Shown one piece after another: positions 1 to 6,459 of a DNA stretch of 7,319 bases (position 1 is its first letter; each line of letters opens with the position of its first letter). The notes under the pieces were generated by a model, which saw only the letters and a program-made list of their open reading frames with translations, searched no databases and was not told the origin of the DNA. The stretch spans positions 1,072 to 8,390 of the forward strand of contig DQEK01000013.1 in the NCBI GenBank assembly GCA_003533545.1, read 5' to 3'. Both the position numbers and the translations under genes were made by a program. The DNA is from Acidobacteriota bacterium. GTDB taxonomy: Bacteria > Acidobacteriota > Vicinamibacteria > Vicinamibacterales > UBA8438.

Positions 1-1796
1 TCGGTAAGTTGGCCCCCTTCTTCGTACCCGACATACCCCGGTGGCGAACCGATGAGCTTCGAAACCGAGTGCTTTTCCATGTACTCGGACATGTCGAACC
101 GAATCAGCGCGGAATCACTACCAAACAACGAATTTGCCAAGGCACGAGCCAACTCAGTCTTACCAACCCCGGTAGGTCCGAGAAACACGAAACTGCCCAC
201 TGGGCGATTGGGTGACTTTAGCCCGGCTCGAGAACGGCGAATGGCTCGTGCCAGTGCCGAGACGGCGCGCTCTTGACTGATTACCCGTCGGTGAAGTTCC
301 GCCTCCATACGAAGAAGCTTGTCGCTTTCGTCCCGATTGACAGAGGTGAGCGGCACGCCTGTCCAACTGGAAACCACCTCGTCGATGTCCTGCTTCTCCA
401 CTTCGACCGTCCGCGACCCGGCCTTAACGTCGAACTTCTCTCGCACGTACTGGAGGCTCTCGCGCGCAATAACCTCTTGTTCCTTGAAAAACTGAGCCTT
501 CTCGTAGTCCTTCTGGGCCGCGGCGTTCTCCATCTGCTCGACCGCTACCCTGATGTTACGGTTGATGTCCCCAAACTCTTCGCTGAGCCCTGCCTCCCGT
601 AGCTTGACGCGGGACCCAGCCTCGTCGAGCAAATCGATCGCCTTGTCTGGCAGAAAACGCTCCGTGATATAGCGGCTAGATTGGTAAACCGCCGACTCCA
701 GCGCCTCCGGCGTGTACTCGACGTGATGAAAGTCTTGGTAGCGGTCCTTAACGCCCAACACCACCTCAAGCGCCTCGGTCTCGCTGGGCGGCTCCACCTT
801 CACCGGTTGGAAGCGTCGTTCCAACGACCGATCCTTCTCGATGTGTTTGCGATACTCCGCTGGGGTCGTCGCGCCGATACAACGAATCTCGCCTCTCGAA
901 AGCGCCGGTTTCAGAATGTTCGCGGCGTCGAGTGATCCTTCGGCTGACCCGGCACCCACAAGCGTGTGCAATTCATCGATGAAGACAATGATGTCGGAGT
1001 TCTCTATCAGTTCCTTCGCGATCGCCTTCAGCCGCTCTTCAAACTGGCCACGGTACTTGGTACCGGCAACGACCAACGAAATGTCAAGCGATAGCAACCG
1101 CTTGTCAGCCAAGAAGTGCGGCACGTCGCCGTGCACGATTCGCTGCGCGAGCCCCTCCACGATGGCCGTCTTGCCGACCCCCGGTTCCCCGATCAGCACC
1201 GCGTTGTTCTTGGTCCGTCGGCAGAGCACCTGCTGCAACCGTTTCAACTCGGCAGCCCGACCCACCAAGGGATCGAGTCGATTCTCCATTCCGCGCTTAG
1301 TCAGATCTCGGGAAAACTCGGCCAGTAACGGAGTCTCCTTGACCCGTGTCACAGTCGTCTTCTCATTCAACAACTGCACGGTGTCCTCACGCACCGTGTT
1401 CAACCGCATCCCCTTTTCAACTAGAATCGAGGCGGCAACGCAACGCTCCTCGCGGAGGATCCCGAGCAACAGATGCTCGGTCCCAACATAGTTGTGCAAC
1501 AACCGGTCCGCCTCCTCGGCGGCAAAATGCAATACTCGTTTTGTTTCCGTACTGAACGGAATCTCTACAGAGGTAGAGACCTTCTCACGCGAGATCGTAC
1601 GACCCTCGATGTCCTTCCGGATAACATCGAGCGACAGATGGGACCGAGCGAAGATACGGCTCGTCATCCCCTTACCTTCGCGGATCAATCCGAGCAGCAG
1701 GTGTTCGGTCTCGATCGAAATGCTGCCGAGTTGACTTGCCTCATAGCGGGCAAAAAACAACACTCGGCGTGCACGCTCGGTATAGCGTTCGAACAT
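1..1796 (-). CDS. clpC: ATP-dependent Clp protease ATP-binding subunit ClpC (C-terminal part outside window)
   Basis: This is an AAA+ unfoldase that threads substrates into the ClpP peptidase for protein quality control in the cytoplasm. The window holds the first 598 codons of an expected 800 or so; the frame is open through the left edge. Seen in order: two Clp N-domain repeats (about residues 3-70 and 78-146, each with an EHLLLG motif), first AAA+ module with Walker A GEPGVGKT (203-210) and Walker B VFIDE (271-275), a D1 pore-loop region GTKYRG (245-250), a UVR-like coiled middle domain (about 420-450), and second AAA+ module with Walker A GPTGVGKT (540-547) and pore loop GYVGY (587-591). 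The UVR-like middle domain and the absence of a long ClpB-type coiled coil separate it from ClpB and ClpA. The ATG at 1796 fits the family start ([10 protein letters not shown]). A modest Shine-Dalgarno (GGTAGG, 1805-1810) lies 8 bases upstream. No ctsR, mcsA or mcsB gene precedes it, unlike in Firmicutes. Confidence 0.97.
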   Translation of the reverse strand, partial: MFERYTERARRVLFFARYEASQLGSISIETEHLLLGLIREGKGMTSRIFARSHLSLDVIRKDIEGRTISREKVSTSVEIPFSTETKRVLHFAAEEADRLLHNYVGTEHLLLGILREERCVAASILVEKGMRLNTVREDTVQLLNEKTTVTRVKETPLLAEFSRDLTKRGMENRLDPLVGRAAELKRLQQVLCRRTKNNAVLIGEPGVGKTAIVEGLAQRIVHGDVPHFLADKRLLSLDISLVVAGTKYRGQFEERLKAIAKELIENSDIIVFIDELHTLVGAGSAEGSLDAANILKPALSRGEIRCIGATTPAEYRKHIEKDRSLERRFQPVKVEPPSETEALEVVLGVKDRYQDFHHVEYTPEALESAVYQSSRYITERFLPDKAIDLLDEAGSRVKLREAGLSEEFGDINRNIRVAVEQMENAAAQKDYEKAQFFKEQEVIARESLQYVREKFDVKAGSRTVEVEKQDIDEVVSSWTGVPLTSVNRDESDKLLRMEAELHRRVISQERAVSALARAIRRSRAGLKSPNRPVGSFVFLGPTGVGKTELARALANSLFGSDSALIRFDMSEYMEKHSVSKLIGSPPGYVGYEEGGQLT

Positions 1797-1821
1797 GAAG
1801 TGAACCTACCAACAGAACGAA

Positions 1822-1840
1822 CGGCCGGTCCCACCGGCCG
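1822..1840 (-). other. Perfect GC-rich stem-loop in the clpC leader
   Basis: Two perfect 8-base arms (CGGCCGGT and ACCGGCCG) enclose a three-base loop, giving a very stable hairpin in RNA. It begins about two bases after the predicted clpC transcription start and ends 25 bases before the ATG, leaving the ribosome-binding site free. On the minus strand it is followed by TTCGTTCTGTT, which is T-rich but not a T-run. It may be a 5'-terminal mRNA-stabilising hairpin or an imperfect terminator for the upstream lol genes. The stem is seen directly; its role is inferred. Confidence 0.6.
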
Positions 1841-1848
1841 CTGCCAGC

Positions 1849-1854
1849 ATTATA
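1849..1854 (-). promoter_or_regulatory. Candidate -10 box of the clpC promoter
   Basis: The minus strand reads a perfect TATAAT here, 52 bases before the clpC ATG. Transcription would begin near position 1842 and leave a 5' UTR of about 46 bases. At a 17-base spacing the -35 position (1872-1877) reads TCTCGG, which does not resemble TTGACA, and there is no extended -10 TG. If the promoter is real it is probably weak alone or helped by an activator. The location between the lolD stop and clpC, and the 160-base gap in an otherwise tight cluster, support a separate clpC transcription unit. The start site is inferred. Confidence 0.5.
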
Positions 1855-1877
1855 AGGCAAAGTGTTGACAGCCGAGA

Positions 1878-1894
1878 TTTGGTCGATGACCAAA
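1878..1894. promoter_or_regulatory. Inverted repeat upstream of clpC, candidate operator
   Basis: The plus strand reads TTTGGTC, GAT, GACCAAA: perfect 7-base arms around a 3-base spacer. It ends directly upstream of where the clpC -35 box should be, covering about -36 to -52 from the predicted start. A further CCAAAA lies at 1899-1904, nine bases from the CCAAAA at 1890-1895 in the right arm, so three TTTGG-type half-sites cluster here. It contains GGTC as in CtsR operators, but CtsR sites are tandem GGTCAAA direct repeats and this one is inverted. It is also unlike CIRCE (HrcA). The regulator is unknown. Confidence 0.4.
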
Positions 1895-1956
1895 AGTGCC
1901 AAAATCACAGGGGTTTAGAGACCCTACAGAACAGTCAAAGCAGCCGACGGACCAGG

Positions 1957-2631
1957 TCAGACGGGTCGCAAACGTCCCCCCTCCAGTCTCACTACGCGGT
2001 CACATGATTCGGCCAAGTTCACGTTGTGGGTAGCAATGATCGAAGTTAACCCGTGTTTCGCGTGCATACGGCGTAGCAGTCCTTGCAGTTCTTTACCAGT
2101 CTCCTCGTCGAGGTCCCCAGTCGGCTCGTCAGCAAGCAGCAACGCTGGTTGGGTCACGAGCGCTCTTGCTACCGCTACTCGCTGCCTTTCACCGCCGGAA
2201 AGCATCCCGGGCCGATGGCTGATCCGTTCGAAGAGGCCCACCTCCTCTAAGAGCGATACCGCACGGGACTCCGCCTCGCTCGGCAGCACTCGGGCGATGC
2301 GCAGGGGCATGGCGACGTTCTCCGTCGCTGTGAATTCTGAGAGCAAATGATGAAACTGAAACACGAATCCGACACGCCGATTTCGAAACGTGACCCGTGC
2401 AGCATCGCCGACGGTCGCAATGTCCGTGTCACCGATCAAAATCGTGCCTGCGTCAATGCCATCGAGTCCACCGACCACCTGCAACAAAGTGCTCTTGCCC
2501 ACGCCGGACGCACCAACTACGGCAACCATCTCCCCCTGCTCGACAGCAAGGTCGAGCCCGCGCAGCACAACCAGCTGTCTTGTACCCACGGTATACGTCT
2601 TGGTGAGCCCTTGAACCGAGACAAAGGACAT
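1957..2631 (-). CDS. lolD: Lipoprotein-releasing ABC transporter ATP-binding protein LolD
   Basis: This is the ATPase subunit of the inner-membrane complex that extracts outer-membrane lipoproteins and hands them to the periplasmic carrier LolA. It has 224 residues, the usual LolD size. Visible motifs are Walker A GASGVGKST (40-48), Q-loop glutamine at about 92 followed by FHHLL, the ABC signature LSGGERQR (144-151), Walker B LLLADEP (164-170) with catalytic E169, D-loop GDLD (172-175) and the switch histidine H202. FQFHHLLSEFTATENV is characteristic of LolD within the MacB/FtsE/LolD superfamily, and the permease next door supports this. The ATG at 2631 is 8 bases after the permease stop. Its Shine-Dalgarno AGTAGG (2639-2644) overlaps that stop codon, suggesting translational coupling. 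A MacB-type or FtsE-type ATPase is a less likely alternative. Confidence 0.93.
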   Translation of the reverse strand: MSFVSVQGLTKTYTVGTRQLVVLRGLDLAVEQGEMVAVVGASGVGKSTLLQVVGGLDGIDAGTILIGDTDIATVGDAARVTFRNRRVGFVFQFHHLLSEFTATENVAMPLRIARVLPSEAESRAVSLLEEVGLFERISHRPGMLSGGERQRVAVARALVTQPALLLADEPTGDLDEETGKELQGLLRRMHAKHGLTSIIATHNVNLAESCDRVVRLEGGRLRPV

Positions 2632-2638
2632 TGCGATG

Positions 2639-2644
2639 CCTACT
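2639..2644 (-). promoter_or_regulatory. Ribosome-binding site of lolD overlapping the permease stop codon
   Basis: The minus strand reads AGTAGG, 7 bases before the lolD ATG. The permease stop TAG (2642-2640) is inside the motif, so ribosomes ending the permease sit on the lolD start region. This supports the chosen lolD start and fixed subunit ratios by coupling, which is inferred. Confidence 0.6.
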
Positions 2645-3860
2645 GATGTCTCAACGCCTCTGCAGGCTCAAGACCGGAAGCCCGCCGCGACGCAGGTATG
2701 GTAGCAAGCAGGCATATGAGGATCGCAGCGGCCCCCACAAGAACGATCTCAAGCGGACCAATCCGAAACGGCACCCAGGAGATCGGATACACATCGCCCG
2801 GAATCTGAATCAACTGATACCGGTCGGCCACATAAGACACAGCCAGCCCGCCGACTATCCCTACCAGTGTCCCGACCACGCCAATAATTCCACCCTGCAA
2901 TACGAAAATTCTACGAATACTCCGACCGCCAGCTCCCATCGTCTTCAAAATTGCAATATCCCGGCTCTTCTCCATCACCAGTAGAATCAACGACGCCACG
3001 ATGTTGAGCGCGGCCACCGCCATAATCAGCCCGATGCTGATTGAAATCGCCATCTTCTCAAGCCACAGAGCCGAAAAGAGTGCTCGGTTCAATTGTCCCC
3101 AGTCCTCCGCCCAATACCCTGCACCAAGGGTCTCCGGAACGACACGAGCAACGGCAGCGGCGTCGTTAAGGTCCGCTACACGAAGTTCCATCAAGTCAAC
3201 TCGGTCCTTCCTGAACAATCGCCCTGCAACGTCGAGCGCGACGAACCCATAAGCATTGTCGTACTCGTACAATCCGAGACTGAAAACACCAACCACCCTA
3301 AGCCTCTGCAACCGTGGAACTAATCCCATTGGTGACAACGTCGCACTCTGTGGAGAAAGAACCGAGAACTCATCGCCCACGGACACTCCTAGCCGCAAGG
3401 CCAGTTCTTCCCCGACGACCACCCCACCGAGAACACCCTCATACGCCTTCGCCACGTCCTGAAGACTGCCGCGGATAACTGAGTCGTCAACATCCGTCAC
3501 TTGGGCCTCAAGCGTCGGGTCAATGCCCTTGATGGAGATGAAAGCATTGGTCCCAGATGAAGACGCAACCGCCTGCCCAAGGATCGAGGGCGCAGCTCCA
3601 AGCACGCCCGGAACGGTCATCAACAGGGCCGTTTCTGACCGGTAGTCGTCGAACCCACCGCCAGCGATTTTATGCACGTAAACGTGCGCCTGCGCACCGA
3701 TGAGCTTGTCTCGAATGTCTTCCTGCATCCCCGTCATCAGCGCGAGCGCAATGACGAGTGCCATCACGCCGACTGCAACACCGGACGCGAAGATAAACGC
3801 CTGCCGACGCCGGGCGAGAAGATACCGGGTCGCGACGTACCATTCGAAAGACAGGCTCAT
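2640..3860 (-). CDS. Lipoprotein-releasing ABC transporter permease, LolC/LolE family
   Basis: This is the membrane subunit paired with LolD; it receives mature lipoproteins from the inner membrane and passes them to LolA. At 406 residues it matches the family (about 400-415). The topology is typical: a short cytoplasmic start with FEWYVATRYLLARRRQ, TM1 about 22-44, a periplasmic domain about 45-268, then an FtsX-like core with TM2 about 271-296, TM3 about 322-344 and TM4 about 369-390. The conserved loop EKSRDIAILKTMGA (297-310) follows TM2, and the end EPAEALRHQ is typical of the family. Only one permease gene lies beside lolD, so it may act as a homodimer, as proposed for LolF in two-gene LolDF systems, and I leave the symbol blank. 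The ATG at 3860 fits the family N-terminus, but no good Shine-Dalgarno precedes it. Confidence 0.93.
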   Translation of the reverse strand: MSLSFEWYVATRYLLARRRQAFIFASGVAVGVMALVIALALMTGMQEDIRDKLIGAQAHVYVHKIAGGGFDDYRSETALLMTVPGVLGAAPSILGQAVASSSGTNAFISIKGIDPTLEAQVTDVDDSVIRGSLQDVAKAYEGVLGGVVVGEELALRLGVSVGDEFSVLSPQSATLSPMGLVPRLQRLRVVGVFSLGLYEYDNAYGFVALDVAGRLFRKDRVDLMELRVADLNDAAAVARVVPETLGAGYWAEDWGQLNRALFSALWLEKMAISISIGLIMAVAALNIVASLILLVMEKSRDIAILKTMGAGGRSIRRIFVLQGGIIGVVGTLVGIVGGLAVSYVADRYQLIQIPGDVYPISWVPFRIGPLEIVLVGAAAILICLLATIPASRRASGLEPAEALRHQ

Positions 3861-3904
3861 GACTGGAAATGCAAGTTACAAGTCACTCTCATGAGGTATT
3901 TCGG

Positions 3905-3921
3905 AGTTACATCCGGTAACT
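3905..3921. other. Small inverted repeat in the lysS-permease spacer
   Basis: AGTTAC (3905-3910) and GTAACT (3916-3921) form perfect 6-base arms around a 5-base spacer. They lie in the 76-base gap (3861-3936) between the lysS stop and the permease start. A further TGTAACT occurs on the minus strand near 3872-3878. There is no T-run, so an intrinsic terminator is unlikely. It could be an operator or a weak processing hairpin for the lol genes, or chance. I found no convincing -10/-35 pair in this gap. Confidence 0.3.
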
Positions 3922-3936
3922 GTTAGCACCACATAT

Positions 3937-5517
3937 TCAATCAGTCGAACCTGCAAGACGCTCACCGTCTGCCGTATTGTCGGTCGACTCATCAAGCATG
4001 TGCTGCTCCGTCGAGGCCCTCGACCGCATGAGAGGGAATAGGATCACGTCGCGAATTGACGGGCTGTCGGTCAGGACCATCACTAGGCGGTCGATGCCGA
4101 CCCCCTCTCCCGCAGTCGGTGGGAGGCCGTACTCCAGGGCACGGATGTAATCCTCGTCCATCTCGTGCGCCTCTAAATCGCCCGCGGCGCGGTCACGAAG
4201 CTGTGCCTCGAATCGGTTCCGTTGCTCAAGAGGATCGTTCAATTCGCTGAAGGCATTAGCCAACTCCATCCCGACCACGAACAACTCAAATCGCTCGACC
4301 GTTTCCAAATCGCCGTCACACTGTTTCGACAACGGAGAGACCTCCGTCGGAAAATCGTACACAAACGTCGGCTGCACCAGGCCACGTTCACAAAGCGCTT
4401 CAAAGATAGCCACCGTGATCTTTCCCGCACCCTGGTCATCCCTCGGTTCGAGGCCAATGCGAACGGCGAGGGCGGCAACACTACGCCGATCCCGTAGCTC
4501 GGCCTCAGACACCGTAACCCCAAGTTTCTCTGAAAGCGAGTCGCATACCGCCTGCCTGAGACGCACGCGGCGAAAGGGCGGAGAGAACGACACCGTCTCA
4601 TCTTTGAAGCTAACCTTTTCGCTACCCGTCGCCGTGCGCGCGACAAACGCCAGCAGCTCCTCGGTCACTGTCATTAGATCCTGACACCGGCTATAGGCCT
4701 GGTAGAACTCGAGCATCGTGAACTCAGGGTTGTGCTGTGTCGAAATCCCCTCATTCCGAAAGTTCCGGTTGATCTCAAAAACCCGTTCGACACCGCCAAC
4801 AACTAGACGCTTGAGGTATAGTTCCGGCGCTACGCGCAGAAAGAGGCGCATGTCCTGGGCGTTGTGATGCGTGATAAATGGCCGCGCCAACGCGCCACCA
4901 GCCACCGCATGCATCATCGGCGTCTCAACCTCGAGAAACCCTCGATCGACCAAAAAGGCCCTGACAGACGAGAGCACGGAAGCCCTGACCTCAAACACCC
5001 GCCTGGATTCCGGGTTGACAATAAGATCTACGTAGCGCTGTCGGTATCGCGTTTCTATGTCCGTCAGCCCGTGCCATTTCTCCGGTAGCGGCACGAGGCA
5101 CTTAGCCAAAAACTCGAGACAGCCGGCCCAAACCGACAACTCCCCAGTCCGTGTCCGGAACAGATACCCTTCGACGCCGACGTGGTCGCCGATATCTAGG
5201 AGTCCAGCGACAGCAAAATCGCGTTCCGATAGGGCATCCTTTCGCACATAGACCTGAAGTCGAAAAACACCGTCTGAGATAACGAGGAACCCGGCCTTAC
5301 CGAAATTTCTAATAACCAGAATGCGCCCGGCGACCCTCGTTTCGGGTCGCTCAGACTCAAGATGCTCGCCCGCGGTCTCACCGTGAGTCTTCACGACCGA
5401 TGACACCGTGTCAGTGCTGCGAAAGGTATGAGGATAGGGCTGGACGCCGAGGTCGACGAGCGCCGCCAGGTTTGCGCGGCGTTGAGCAAGTTGATCGTTA
5501 GTTCGCGGTTCGGACAT
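3937..5517 (-). CDS. lysS: Lysine--tRNA ligase, class II (LysS)
   Basis: This enzyme charges tRNA-Lys with lysine in the cytoplasm using ATP. At 526 residues it is somewhat longer than the usual 490-510. Seen in order: N-terminal helix and OB-fold anticodon-binding domain (about 60-145, with GKAGFLVISDG at 73-83), then the class II catalytic core with GGALARPFITHHNA (207-220), the motif 2 region FEINRNFRNEG (247-257) with R254 and E256, EFTMLEFYQAY (265-275), ANAFSELNDP (420-429), and motif 3 GVGIDRLVM (472-480) with R477. After the usual end at FPLMR (494-498) there is a polar, acidic tail of about 28 residues. The ATG at 5517 is 7 bases after the nusB stop. A GAAGGG stretch lies 13 bases upstream, rather far for a Shine-Dalgarno, so coupling to nusB is plausible. 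Confidence 0.97.
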   Translation of the reverse strand: MSEPRTNDQLAQRRANLAALVDLGVQPYPHTFRSTDTVSSVVKTHGETAGEHLESERPETRVAGRILVIRNFGKAGFLVISDGVFRLQVYVRKDALSERDFAVAGLLDIGDHVGVEGYLFRTRTGELSVWAGCLEFLAKCLVPLPEKWHGLTDIETRYRQRYVDLIVNPESRRVFEVRASVLSSVRAFLVDRGFLEVETPMMHAVAGGALARPFITHHNAQDMRLFLRVAPELYLKRLVVGGVERVFEINRNFRNEGISTQHNPEFTMLEFYQAYSRCQDLMTVTEELLAFVARTATGSEKVSFKDETVSFSPPFRRVRLRQAVCDSLSEKLGVTVSEAELRDRRSVAALAVRIGLEPRDDQGAGKITVAIFEALCERGLVQPTFVYDFPTEVSPLSKQCDGDLETVERFELFVVGMELANAFSELNDPLEQRNRFEAQLRDRAAGDLEAHEMDEDYIRALEYGLPPTAGEGVGIDRLVMVLTDSPSIRDVILFPLMRSRASTEQHMLDESTDNTADGERLAGSTD

Positions 5518-5524
5518 GATTCAT

Positions 5525-5965
5525 TCACGGCCCTTCAGGGTCGTTGTCGAGCGCGCACTTGACGCCGTCCAGCACACCGTTAACGAAGCTGGCCGACTGC
5601 TCGCCGCTGAACGCCTTGGCCAACTCGATGGCCTCGTCAATAACTACGGCCGGCGGCGCATCGCCGACCAGCAACTCATAGACCCCTAAACGTAAAACCA
5701 CGCGGTCGACAACCGCCATCCGGGACAGGCGCCAGTTCTCGGCGGCGGCCTGGATAAGCGGGTCGACCCGCTCCAAATCAGCAATGGTTCCACGCAGCAA
5801 AGAAGCGGCAAACGCCCGGCGGGACGCGGGTGCTGGGTGCTCCTCCCAGTAACGTTCCAGAGCCGCATCGAGATCGGCTCCTACTACGCCACCCACTTCC
5901 CGCTGATACAGCAGTTGCAGTGCCGCCACACGACCGCCGTGGCGCTCGTCCCGCCTTGAACCCAC
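5525..5965 (-). CDS. nusB: Transcription antitermination factor NusB
   Basis: NusB is a small all-helical RNA-binding protein that works with NusE (ribosomal protein S10) at boxA RNA in antitermination, mainly in rRNA operons. From the GTG at 5965 the product is 146 residues, close to the family's usual 130-150. Typical features are the N-terminal RRDERHGGRVAALQLLYQ (4-21, the basic boxA-binding start), DRVVLRLGVYELL (87-99), VVIDEAIELAKAFS (107-120) and FVNGVLDGV (127-135). The start is uncertain because no ATG is available. GTG at 5965 follows the ribH stop by 5 bases and has GGTTGAG upstream. TTG at 5974 would overlap that stop, and GTG at 6004 would add 13 residues (159 total) overlapping ribH with no visible Shine-Dalgarno. 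I prefer 5965 because the family begins a few residues before the RR motif. Confidence 0.93.
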   Translation of the reverse strand: MGSRRDERHGGRVAALQLLYQREVGGVVGADLDAALERYWEEHPAPASRRAFAASLLRGTIADLERVDPLIQAAAENWRLSRMAVVDRVVLRLGVYELLVGDAPPAVVIDEAIELAKAFSGEQSASFVNGVLDGVKCALDNDPEGP

Positions 5966-5970
5966 CGCAC

Positions 5971-6459
5971 TCAACCGGTCTGCCCCGCTGCAGGTGGGGG
6001 CCACTGCCGAAACAAGTGAATCATCGAGAGCACTGCCTCAGCCGCTTCGCGCCCCTTGTTCGAGGCCCCTGGTCCAGCCCGCGCCAAAGCCTCCTCAGCG
6101 GAGTTGGTCGTCAACACCCCGAAACTCATGGGCACCCCACTGTCCATTGCCGCCCTGGTGAGACCGTGAGCGACCGCTGCGGCGATGAAATCGAAATGCG
6201 GAGTCTCACCTCGGATCAGGCACCCCAATCCGATAACGGCTTCCACCCCACCGAACACCGCGAGACGACGTGCAGCCTGAGGAATTTCAAATGCCCCAGG
6301 GACCGTGGCAACTACGATTTGTGCATCAACCACGCCAGCTTCATGCAAGGCGTCCACCGCCGCGTCGCGTAACGGGTTGGTAATAAAATCGTGATAGCTA
6401 GACACCACGAGGCCGACCCTAAGATCGCCGACAGCACCGGTTCCGTGCAAGGTTTCCAT
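5971..6459 (-). CDS. ribH: 6,7-dimethyl-8-ribityllumazine synthase (RibH)
   Basis: RibH catalyses the penultimate step of riboflavin synthesis, joining 5-amino-6-ribitylaminouracil with 3,4-dihydroxybutanone 4-phosphate to make the lumazine. In many bacteria it assembles into pentamers or a 60-subunit shell. The product from the ATG at 6459 has 162 residues, a normal length. Landmarks are VPGAFEIP (53-60), GCLIRGETPHFDFIA (79-93) with the catalytic histidine H88, FGVLTTNS (113-120), and R127 and K135 in ARAGPGASNKG, the phosphate and substrate-binding positions of the family. The substrate-stacking Phe of the usual RFN motif is Tyr here (SSYHDFIT, Tyr22), a conservative change. The frame stays open upstream to a GTG at 6570, but those 37 extra codons do not resemble the family. 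The Shine-Dalgarno is weak (GAG, 7 bases before ATG). nusB follows directly, a common pairing. Confidence 0.95.
   Translation of the reverse strand: METLHGTGAVGDLRVGLVVSSYHDFITNPLRDAAVDALHEAGVVDAQIVVATVPGAFEIPQAARRLAVFGGVEAVIGLGCLIRGETPHFDFIAAAVAHGLTRAAMDSGVPMSFGVLTTNSAEEALARAGPGASNKGREAAEAVLSMIHLFRQWPPPAAGQTG

Noticed and set aside
841..1491. Long open frame of 216 codons on the plus strand
   Set aside because: It lies wholly antisense to clpC, is rich in Ser and Arg in the way shadow frames of GC-rich genes are, and resembles no family I know.
1865..1870. Perfect TTGACA on the plus strand
   Set aside because: There is no -10-like hexamer 16-18 bases downstream, and it would drive transcription antisense into the lol genes with no gene to express.
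1907..1927. Possible lolD terminator hairpin (GGGT...ACCC on the minus strand)
   Set aside because: The stem is only four base pairs with a mismatch beyond it, and no T-run follows.
1797..1956. CIRCE (HrcA) element or tandem CtsR box before clpC
   Set aside because: Neither the GAGTGCTAA-type CIRCE arms nor two direct GGTCAAA heptads are present; only an inverted TTTGGTC/GACCAAA repeat is seen.
5830..6372. Open frame of 180 codons on the plus strand
   Set aside because: It runs antisense across ribH and nusB, both of which have strong family motifs, and its own translation is low-complexity with no recognisable domain.
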